Shown here piece after piece: positions 45,784 to 53,394 of a DNA stretch of 64,000 nucleotides. Source of the DNA: Lachnospiraceae bacterium (lineage in GTDB: Bacteria; Bacillota; Clostridia; Lachnospirales; Lachnospiraceae); contig CAJTDD010000009.1 in the NCBI GenBank assembly GCA_910574885.1, positions 62,001 to 126,000 of the forward strand, given 5' to 3'. The notes beneath the pieces are model-generated. The model worked only from the letters and a program-made list of their open reading frames with translations. It was not told the DNA's origin and ran no database searches. The translations under genes and the position numbers were made by a program. Position 1 is the first letter of the stretch; every line of letters starts with the position of its first letter.

Positions 45784-45838
45784 GATGTGTGAGGGTTCCT
45801 GTCCTTTTTTATGTGTACCAGATAGAAGGATAACACAA

Positions 45839-45898
45839 AAGGTATGGAGATGAAATAATCTGACGGAAAATACATCAGATTAAAATATCCCATACCTT
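45839..45898 (+). promoter_or_regulatory. Nested inverted repeats upstream of histidinol-phosphatase gene
   Basis: Outer arms AAGGTATGG/CCATACCTT (9 bp) enclose inner arms AATCTGA/TCAGATT (7 bp), giving a two-tier stem-loop of 60 bases. The 338-bp gap contains this and the palindrome at 45764, and I see no gene in it. It could be a leader structure, an operator pair, or a decayed mobile-element end. Confidence 0.45.
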
Positions 45899-45983
45899 AT
45901 TTAATTTGGAGAAAAACTGGGGATTTTGGCTCAGATAAACCAACGAATAACATGATATCTTTTTAAACTAAAGGTGGTAAAGC

Positions 45984-46820
45984 ATGAGACAAATATTATC
46001 ATCGGCGCACGTTCACACAACTTTTTGTGATGGAAAGTCAACTGCACATGACATGGCTCAAATGGCATATAAAATGGGATTTGTTTCGCTTGGTTTCACT
46101 TCTCACGCACCTCAGATGTTTGATTCGGCGCATTGTATTGCTCCTTCAAGAGAAGGTGATTATAAAAGGGCGATACGCCTAGTACAGCAAGAATACAAAG
46201 GACGTATGGCAATATATCTTGGTATAGAGCGAGATATCTTTAGTTGCGCAGATCTAATGGATTACGATTATTTTATTGCTTCCATGCATTATTTTACGAG
46301 ACCGGACGGTAGTTATAGTGGAGTGGATGCACCATCAGAGATCATGCAGAAATATGTTAATGAATGCTGTGACGGTAATGGGCTTGAAATGGCGCAACGG
46401 TATTTTTCACTGTTTCGGGACTATGTACTTGAATCAAAACCGGCAATAATAGGACATTTTGATCTTGTAAGGTATAACAATGCTGCATTGCATTTATATG
46501 ACGAAGATTCTTCAGCTTATCGTATAATGGCTCTTGATGCCTTACGAGCGATGGTTGAAACAAATGCGCTGCTTGAGGTGAATACAGGAGGCGTTGCGAG
46601 AGGATATATGTCAGAGCCTTACCCGGCAGCATTCTTACTAAAAGAATGGAAAGCTTGGGGTGGGGAGGTGATTATCAATTCTGACTGTCACGATGCAAAG
46701 TTCCTTGATGCAGGTTATATTCAAGCTGAAGAGATTCTTTTATCACTTGGCTATGAACATGTGGTACGGCTTAGCCCAAATCCAGAAAAAGAAATGTGGG
46801 AACGTGTTGGACTACATTGA
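45984..46820 (+). CDS. Histidinol-phosphatase, PHP type (HisK/HisJ-like)
   Basis: A 278-residue PHP-domain phosphatase starting at ATG after AAAGGTGG. Metal-binding motifs are visible: SAHVHTTFCDG at the start, FTSHAP near 40, ASMHYF near 100, GHFD near 165, and NSDCHDAKF near 235. This family removes phosphate from histidinol phosphate in histidine synthesis. No other his genes are adjacent, so it is a stand-alone copy, and other small phosphate esters are possible substrates. Confidence 0.87.
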   Translation: MRQILSSAHVHTTFCDGKSTAHDMAQMAYKMGFVSLGFTSHAPQMFDSAHCIAPSREGDYKRAIRLVQQEYKGRMAIYLGIERDIFSCADLMDYDYFIASMHYFTRPDGSYSGVDAPSEIMQKYVNECCDGNGLEMAQRYFSLFRDYVLESKPAIIGHFDLVRYNNAALHLYDEDSSAYRIMALDALRAMVETNALLEVNTGGVARGYMSEPYPAAFLLKEWKAWGGEVIINSDCHDAKFLDAGYIQAEEILLSLGYEHVVRLSPNPEKEMWERVGLH

Positions 46821-46850
46821 CATCTCTGTAACTTCTCTGTAGAAATTCCT

Positions 46851-48160
46851 GTGATAGAGTTCGCCATACTGCATACGGTTTTTAAGCTGCTGTTTCCTTG
46901 TGCCAAGGATTTTATTTATGATGATACATATGTAGAAACAACAGATGGATTTAATCACAGCAAATGGCTCTCGTTTATGAATAACAGACTTAAAATTGCT
47001 AAGATGCTTTTGAAACCTTCTGGTGTAATTTTTCTTTCAATAGATGACAATGAAATGGCACAATTAAAATTATTATGTGAGGAAATATTTGGAGCAAATA
47101 ATTTTGTGGGAGTTATTTTATGGAAGAAGAAAACAAATGGTAATAATATGGGCTGGTTACCACCTGTACATGATTATATACTTTGCTTTTCAAAATCAAT
47201 AGATAATATCTTTGATATGGGATTTGAAGTATCTAAAGAAGAAATTGAAAAAAATATAAGAATCCTGACAATGATCCGCGTGGACCATGGACAACAACAG
47301 ATTTATCTGCGAATCATAAAGGACCTGATTTCGCAATTACCAATCCAGCAAATGGTGATGTGTTTTATCCGCCTGAAGGCAGATACTGGGTTTTTAATGA
47401 GCAAGAAGTGCTTAAACGCATAGCAGATGGCAGAATTATCTTTGGTAAGAACGGAACAGCTAGACCTGTTCAGAAGGTTTTTCTTAATAATCGTACATTG
47501 TCTAAGAGAAAAGCAGAGTCTTGGTGGGATGAACATGGATTGAATGCTGATGCAACACAAGAATTAAAAAATATTTTTGGGGTAGCAAAAGTATTTACAC
47601 ATCCCAAGCCTACAAAACTCATACAAGATATTTTAAAAATGTCTTGTGATAAGAAAGCAACTATTCTTGATTTTTTTGCAGGTTCAGGAACTACGGGACA
47701 TGCGGTAATGAAGCTTAATGCAGAGGATTGTGGATTGCGTCGTTTTATCCTTTGTACCAATAATGAAAACAATATTTGCAAGGACGTTACATATGAGCGT
47801 CTGAAAAGGGTAATTGAAAAGGAAAAATATGTTGAAAGCCTGAAATATTACAAAATTGATTATATCCCGATTAGTGACCGCTTGTATTATGAGTATGCTG
47901 ATGAATTGCTTCTGCATATCCGTGAACTGGTAGAATTGGAAAATGGAATTGATTTCATAAATAATTCAGAAGTTGCAATTATCCTAACTGAAAAAGAAGC
48001 AGACGATTATATTAATCGGCTCAACAAGGATTCAGATTGCAAAATAATTTATTTAGGACATGATATACTTCTTTCTGGTGAACAGGCTGAAAAAGTGCGA
48101 AAATTAAATATTAAGATAAATAACATTCCTGATTATTACTATAGGGAATTGGAGGGCTGA
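46851..48160 (+). pseudogene. Type III R-M methyltransferase (Mod), 5'-truncated and frameshifted
   Basis: Mod homology begins at 46905 (KDFIYDDTYVE), which in intact genes lies just after the catalytic DPPYNTG motif; that motif and all upstream parts are missing. It continues (HSKWLSFMNNR, SIDDNEMAQLK) to ~47260. There, loss of one A turns the expected AATCCTGACAATGATCC reading into another frame, and homology resumes in the +1 frame through FAGSGTTGHAV to 48160. The product would lack the catalytic motif and be split. The res-like gene starts three bases after its stop, as in intact mod-res operons. Confidence 0.88.
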
Positions 48161-48162
48161 AT

Positions 48163-50328
48163 ATGAACATAGAGTTGGCAGATTTCCAATTAAAAGCAAT
48201 TGCAGACTTGATGGAGGCAATGGAGTGTGACAAAGACGAGTATCTGAAAAGTTATAACAAGCAGGTATTTATTTGGCTTACTCCGGGAAAAGGAAATCTT
48301 GAGGAACAGAGCAAGGAAAAAATGGATAGATACATTCATGGAAGCCGAACAAAATTGTTATGCGACGTTATGGCAGGCGGATTTGAAGAAAATGACTGCT
48401 GCTTTATCAATTGGGAGAAACTCACCAAAAAAGGTAATAATGCGTTAAAAGACAGTGAACGGGTTAATTTTTTGGATTGCATCTTCCATGCCTTAGAAGA
48501 AGGACTGACATTTAAAATTATTGTGGATGAATCTCACCAAAATGATACCATTAAGGCAGAAGAAATTATTGATTATTTTAAAACTGAGAAGATTGTGCGA
48601 TGCTCTGCAACACCAAAGAATTATAAGGATGCATATTTAATTGAAATCCCGGAAGAAGATGTCATTGCAGAAGGGCTAATAAAAAAATTGCTGCTTATTA
48701 ATGAGAATTTTGAACAGAATATAAGCGTTGAAGATCAGGTTTCTTATCTCATGGATAAGGCGCTTACAAAACGCCGCAAATTGCATTCGGAATTTTTGAG
48801 AAGGAAAGTTGATGTAAATCCATTGATAGTTGTTCAGTTACCTAATAAGTCTGATGTTCTTTTGGAGAGCATCGAAACCTATCTTTCTGCACAAGGAATT
48901 ACATATGAAAATAATCAATTAGCGGTATGGCTTGCAGATAAGAAACAAAACTTAGAGTCCATTTCGGAAAATAATGCGGAATCAATAGTCGTAATTATTA
49001 AGCAAGCTATTGCGACGGGATGGGATTGTCCAAGAGCACATATACTTGTCAAGCTGCGTGATAATATGAGTGAAACATTTGAGATTCAGACAATTGGAAG
49101 AATCCGCAGGATGCCGGAAGCCAAGCATTATGAAGATGATTTGCTGGACTGCTGTTATCTTTATACTTTGGACGAAAAATTTACAGAAAATGTAAAAAGG
49201 AGTTTAGGGAAAGGGGCCTTGGAAGAAAGAAACTTGACTTTGAAACGTGAATATAGTCACTTTACCCTTATTTGCCAGCAAAAGACAAATGTTCCTTTCC
49301 CAAGAGATGCAAAATTGGCGTTAAAGGTCATAAAGAAGTATTTTTCCAACCAATACAATCTGGATGGTAAAGCTATAGAAAACAGAAAAAAGTTAGAAGC
49401 ACACAAATATGATTTCAACACAGATATTATAGATTATACCAAGTCAGGAGAACTGGCTACTTTGTCCAAAGAAGAATTTGATAATTTGAATGAAATAAAA
49501 ATCAGGGAAAAATTAACGACACACAAACATGGAAAAGAATATCATCATTGTGTTGCTGAAATTGGAATGAAGGTAGGTCTTGATTACAATAATATGAATG
49601 CAATCATGCGCAAATTATTTTTGAAAGATTTGCGTTCGGAGTATACTCTTTTGATATTAGAAATCAGAGAGTTGTATGCATTTGTCATTAATAATAAGCA
49701 CCGCTTAATTGATGATGTCCGTATTGCAATGGCATCAGAAACGGCACAGATAAAGATAGAATCGAATATGGTAACTGAAAAACCGTGGAGTTTTCCATTA
49801 AATTATATGTTTGCGTATGACGGCAGTGATAAAGATCAAATGGAACTGATCAAAAATGTATATAAAGGGTATAGGGCTTCAGCGGAAGTTCGATCAGAAC
49901 CTGAAAAAATATTTGAAAAATACTGTGAATCCAATAATCATATAGAATGGTTTTACAAAAATGGAGATAAAGGCAATGAGTATTTTTCCATTGTGTATGA
50001 GGATAATGCCGGAAAACAAAAATCTTTTTATCCCGATTATATAGTCTATGATACAGAAGGAAATACATGGATTATAGAAACAAAAGGCGGTTTTTCAAAA
50101 TCAGGACACAGCGAAGACATTGATAAATTTACGTCTAAGAAATTTGCGGTATTAAAAAAATATTTGGATAAAAATAATCTTCATGGGGGTATAGTGCGTC
50201 AGGATATACATTGCGCAAATTACGAATGTTTTTTCAAAAATGCTGGAGTATACTTTGAAAAAGAGCTTGAAAGACAGAAGACAAGAGTTAACTTTTGCCG
50301 AAAAGGTTGTATGGCTGGATTCGTTTGA
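48163..50328 (+). CDS. Type III restriction helicase-nuclease (Res-like), Walker A missing
   Basis: A 721-residue open frame. It starts like Res (IELADFQLKAIADLMEAM), then passes through an unrelated dozen residues to VFIWLTPGKGN. The segment that should hold the SPTGSGKT Walker A motif has been lost in frame. The DEAH-like box VDESHQ, the SAT motif, and helicase motif VI (IQTIGRIRRM) remain. The C-terminal nuclease motif YPDYIVYD...IIETKGG is intact. The last ~40 residues look displaced, overlapping the next frame. Without Walker A and with a broken mod it should not function as an R-M enzyme. Confidence 0.8.
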   Translation: MNIELADFQLKAIADLMEAMECDKDEYLKSYNKQVFIWLTPGKGNLEEQSKEKMDRYIHGSRTKLLCDVMAGGFEENDCCFINWEKLTKKGNNALKDSERVNFLDCIFHALEEGLTFKIIVDESHQNDTIKAEEIIDYFKTEKIVRCSATPKNYKDAYLIEIPEEDVIAEGLIKKLLLINENFEQNISVEDQVSYLMDKALTKRRKLHSEFLRRKVDVNPLIVVQLPNKSDVLLESIETYLSAQGITYENNQLAVWLADKKQNLESISENNAESIVVIIKQAIATGWDCPRAHILVKLRDNMSETFEIQTIGRIRRMPEAKHYEDDLLDCCYLYTLDEKFTENVKRSLGKGALEERNLTLKREYSHFTLICQQKTNVPFPRDAKLALKVIKKYFSNQYNLDGKAIENRKKLEAHKYDFNTDIIDYTKSGELATLSKEEFDNLNEIKIREKLTTHKHGKEYHHCVAEIGMKVGLDYNNMNAIMRKLFLKDLRSEYTLLILEIRELYAFVINNKHRLIDDVRIAMASETAQIKIESNMVTEKPWSFPLNYMFAYDGSDKDQMELIKNVYKGYRASAEVRSEPEKIFEKYCESNNHIEWFYKNGDKGNEYFSIVYEDNAGKQKSFYPDYIVYDTEGNTWIIETKGGFSKSGHSEDIDKFTSKKFAVLKKYLDKNNLHGGIVRQDIHCANYECFFKNAGVYFEKELERQKTRVNFCRKGCMAGFV

Positions 50329-50869
50329 AGACATGGGAAATGGAAATTATAATATTACTTTTAAATCAGCAAAATACAATCATGTTCGTAATGAAATTAA
50401 TACAGAAACAATGGAACCTTTAGGAACAAGAAAACAGCGGCGGGATGGAGATGAAGAAAAGACGCATCTATGTATTAGATTAGCACAGGGGCAACAACGC
50501 TACTTAGCAGTGCATGAAAGTAATTATTAAGGAGTATATAAGGATAGTCTGCCAAATGATTTCCTACGGTTTGCAGAAAGAACCTCTGATATTGCGGATG
50601 ACGTAGAAATCAGGATAAAACCACCAAAGAAAGGGGGAAAGTTTCCAGATAATTTAATAAAGGCATATTATGAGGCTATGCAAGGGGATGGCAGGATAAA
50701 AAGAATTAAGGCAAGTGGTTCCAAAAAGTATGGAAGTTTTGAAGCATCTACGGATTTGATAAAGATGAAAAATTTTATTTCGGTTGAACGTTTAAGCACA
50801 ACCGACGAGGTTGATAGTTATGACTTTTTTAACAAAGCGCAGGAATTTATTGAAACAAATAGGAGATAA
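50240..50869 (+). pseudogene. Unrecognised protein, interrupted by a stop
   Basis: The frame from 50240 to 50530 (LTFAEKVVWLDSFEDMGNGN near the start) continues in the same frame after the TAA at 50528-50530 to 50869 (PNDFLRFAERTSDIADDVEI, KMKNFISVERLSTTDEV). Together ~209 codons form one coherent soluble protein with a nonsense codon or a small deletion at the stop. I do not recognise the family. Its start is uncertain because it overlaps the end of the Res-like gene without a ribosome binding site. It is three bases ahead of the membrane gene at 50873, suggesting a two-gene unit. Confidence 0.55.
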
Positions 50870-50872
50870 AAT

Positions 50873-51415
50873 ATGAAAACTTTATTTATATTTCTGCCAA
50901 TCAGAGATTATATAAAAACGAGACGAAAACTGTGGAGGCAATATCTTATTCCATTAGCGACGGGTATCATTGTATTGATAGGCGCTTTTGCTATAGATGT
51001 TAGAGATGGCGTTGACATCGAAGCGATATTTTCAGATTTTGTCGGTATTCAAATAAGTGGAATTGCTACTTTGGTTTCTTTTTTATTAGCCATAATAACT
51101 ATTTTGGTTTCTTCTGATAACGAAAATATAAGGAAATTGAAAAGTGAAAAGTCAAATGAGATACATTATAAAAAGCTTGGTGACGAACAACTCAGTTTGT
51201 TTCAAGTCTTATTGTCCAATATTTCATATTATGTTATGGTAGAAATTATTTATATGATAATATTAATCGCATATGTATTTTTAGCCCTGATTGTTCCAGC
51301 ATCAGCTATAAAATGGCTCATTTCAATCAGTGTATTTTTCTTAATGCATATTTTGTTGGGCATGATGGAATGTGTTACGCAAATGTATTTGACCTTTTGG
51401 AAGGATAAGAGATAA
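50873..51415 (+). CDS. Four-helix membrane protein, unknown
   Basis: A 180-residue protein with helices at ~24-42, ~55-79, ~115-140 and ~145-168, and a charged cytoplasmic loop (~80-113, SDNENIRKLKSEKSNEIHYK). It has no motif I can name. It starts three bases after the stop of the unrecognised upstream gene and was probably translated with it. A soluble sensor plus a membrane partner in a defence-gene neighbourhood recalls abortive-infection pairs, but that is inference. Confidence 0.6.
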   Translation: MKTLFIFLPIRDYIKTRRKLWRQYLIPLATGIIVLIGAFAIDVRDGVDIEAIFSDFVGIQISGIATLVSFLLAIITILVSSDNENIRKLKSEKSNEIHYKKLGDEQLSLFQVLLSNISYYVMVEIIYMIILIAYVFLALIVPASAIKWLISISVFFLMHILLGMMECVTQMYLTFWKDKR

Positions 51416-51472
51416 TTTGTATCTGACAATGAATGATTTTATAATGAATTGATACATACTATGGAGGAAAAG

Positions 51473-52564
51473 ATGAAAGCCGGCATCAAAAAGCAAGAGG
51501 TAAAATTTATCGTGACTGATGAATACAGGGAATGGATTGCTTTGATTAAAGACAGGATTAGAAACAGTCAGATTAAAGCATCTATTAAAGTGAATAGAGA
51601 ACTATTAGAACTTTATTGGCATATTGGCGCGGATATCGTAAATCGGCAGAAACATTCAAAATGGGGAGAAGGTCTTTTGCGGCAGATGAGTATTGATTTA
51701 AAAAAGACATTTCCTGATATGGCAGGATTTTCAGAAACGAATTTGAAAACGATGCGGCTATGGTACCGCTTTTATGCAAAAGCTGTAAATGGTCAACAAG
51801 TTGTAGACGAATTGAGGTCTGATGATATTTTCCGGCTGATAACAACAATTCCGTGGGGACATAATCAGCGTATTATTTTTAAATGTAAAGATGTGCGTGA
51901 AGCTGTTTTTTATGCACAGTATACTTTAGAAAATAATTGGAGCCGGGATGTATTGGAACATCAGATTGAAAGCGGATTATATGAGCGTAAGGGAAAAGCC
52001 ATTACGAATTTTAAGGATAAACTTCCTGCCAATGCTTCTGATTTGGCTGTACAGACATTAAAAGATCCATATAGTTTCGATTTTTTAACGATGCGGGATG
52101 ATTATGATGAAAAAGAATTGGAAGATGCTTTGGTAAATCAAATTACACAGTTCCTGTTGGAGTTGGGAACGGGGTTCTCCTATGTGGGACGTCAGGTTCA
52201 GTTACGGGTTGGAGAGCGTGAATTTTATATTGATTTGCTGTTTTATCACATAAAACTTCACTGTTATGTTGTCGTAGAACTTAAAACAAAGAGATTTGAA
52301 CCGGAGTATGTTGGAAAATTAAATTTTTATGTTACCGCAGTAAATAAGCAATTAACAGGAGATGGCGATAATCCGGCAATAGGTTTGCTTATTTGCAAGG
52401 ATAAGGATAATGTTGTGGCAGAATATTCTTTAGAAGAAGTTTCACAGCCGATTGGTATTGCAGGATACGAATTAAGCAATGCGCTCAGCAAAGAATACCA
52501 ACGCAGTCTTCCTACAATAGAAACGTTGGAGTCTGAAGTTGCAAAAATGATGAATACAAAATAA
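51473..52564 (+). CDS. YhcG-family PD-(D/E)XK nuclease (DUF1016)
   Basis: A 363-residue protein; the start ATG 51473 is fixed by GGAGG five bases ahead. The N-terminal DUF1016 part contains LYWHIGADIVNRQ and WGEGLLRQMS (~35-65), and the YhcG nuclease domain follows. The PD-(D/E)XK core is visible as FYIDLLFYHIKLHCYVVVEL then KTKRFEPEYVGKLNFY (~245-285). Members are frequent beside type I and type III R-M genes and in defence islands, and their precise role is not settled. Unlike the neighbouring R-M genes it looks intact. Confidence 0.9.
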   Translation: MKAGIKKQEVKFIVTDEYREWIALIKDRIRNSQIKASIKVNRELLELYWHIGADIVNRQKHSKWGEGLLRQMSIDLKKTFPDMAGFSETNLKTMRLWYRFYAKAVNGQQVVDELRSDDIFRLITTIPWGHNQRIIFKCKDVREAVFYAQYTLENNWSRDVLEHQIESGLYERKGKAITNFKDKLPANASDLAVQTLKDPYSFDFLTMRDDYDEKELEDALVNQITQFLLELGTGFSYVGRQVQLRVGEREFYIDLLFYHIKLHCYVVVELKTKRFEPEYVGKLNFYVTAVNKQLTGDGDNPAIGLLICKDKDNVVAEYSLEEVSQPIGIAGYELSNALSKEYQRSLPTIETLESEVAKMMNTK

Positions 52565-52566
52565 AT

Positions 52567-52701
52567 AGTCTGCAAAAGCATTGTGGAAAATGTGAGAAAG
52601 TTCCTTGTGACAAGTATAATGGTTCTGACCCCACAAAAACTCTCGAAGAAAACAACGAGGATTTAATCAAGCAGTTAGCGCAACTCCGCACAATGGAATA
52701 A
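52567..52701 (+). pseudogene. DUF3795-like protein, C-terminal fragment
   Basis: A 45-codon frame without start directly behind the YhcG gene reads HCGKCEKVPCDKYNG and ends DLIKQLAQLRTME. The paired Cys motifs and Asp-Pro-Thr turn match the end of DUF3795 proteins. The upstream part is missing, apparently at a deletion joint next to the YhcG stop. Confidence 0.6.
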
Positions 52702-52777
52702 GGTTCATAGTCTGTCGTTTCTTTTAAAATTAGATATTCCAGTTTGTATAAGAATTTCATAATGATTATTAGTTATG

Positions 52778-52812
52778 AGCGGTAAAGCTATTATAGTTTT
52801 ATCGCTTTTTTA
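52778..52812 (+). terminator. Intrinsic terminator before the TnpW gene
   Basis: A 9-bp stem, AGCGGTAAA paired with TTTATCGCT including one wobble, has an 11-base loop and is followed by a T-rich run. Confidence 0.75.
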
Positions 52813-52827
52813 TTTTAGGAGGATAAT

Positions 52828-53001
52828 ATGCAAAAAAAGAATCATATCACTGATAATACAGCACAGAAGATTAGAAAGAATATTGGAAAAGCAACTTATG
52901 ATGTATCTCTTTATTTTAGTAAAACCAGTACGGAGACAACGCATGATAAGTTAAAACGTATCATAGTTAATGATTACATACATAAAAAAACAGCATCATG
53001 A
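52828..53001 (+). CDS. TnpW-family transposon-encoded protein
   Basis: A 57-residue protein with a strong TAGGAGG site. The core IGKATYDVSLYFSKTSTETT and the basic C-terminus match the small TnpW family carried by clostridial conjugative/mobilisable elements, function unknown. No integrase, relaxase or other element genes are near, so it marks the edge of a lost or rearranged mobile element. Confidence 0.7.
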   Translation: MQKKNHITDNTAQKIRKNIGKATYDVSLYFSKTSTETTHDKLKRIIVNDYIHKKTAS

Positions 53002-53028
53002 TTAAAAAGTCCTTGACATTTTGTTGCA

Positions 53029-53217
53029 GGGAAAGCAATCAAATCCCTGACTATTACGGTGTTAAGAAATGCGGCGCTGTTTATACCGGGAGTCATTCTT
53101 TTGAGTTACTTTTGGGGACTGAATGGCGTGATTGCGGCACAACCGGTTGTGGAAGCGGTTTTAACGATCATTTGTATCGTTATGTATCTCAGAGATATAA
53201 AGTTAATGAACGCTTGA
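53029..53217 (+). pseudogene. MATE transporter, C-terminal fragment
   Basis: A 63-codon frame without a start encodes the last two helices of a MATE-family exporter: ITVLRNAALFIPGVILLSYF, then GLNGVIAAQPVVEAVL and a basic end. It begins about 30 bases after the TnpW stop, at an apparent recombination joint. It is not a duplicate of the two intact MATE genes in this window as far as I can see. Confidence 0.7.
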
Positions 53218-53237
53218 CCGGATGGATTTGGTTCCAG

Positions 53238-53394
53238 TGTGCTGACACATTTACATTTCGTCAAAGGACTTGTCTGAATTTCCATCTGCCACGTTGTCGT
53301 CAGTCAACGATGCCACCGCATCGCCTCCCTCCTCCGCCTTGCAGACTGAAAATTCATTCTGCTTCATTTGACTGAAAGTAAATGTGTCAGTACA
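53238..53394. mobile_element. MITE-like element with ~28-bp terminal inverted repeats
   Basis: The left end (TGTGCTGACACATTTACATT from 53238) and right end (reverse complement of 53367-53394, TGTACTGACACATTTACTTT) match with few differences. The element is ~157 bp and non-coding. Its right end touches the stop codon of the diguanylate cyclase gene. A transposase is not encoded, so it would be mobilised in trans. Confidence 0.65.
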
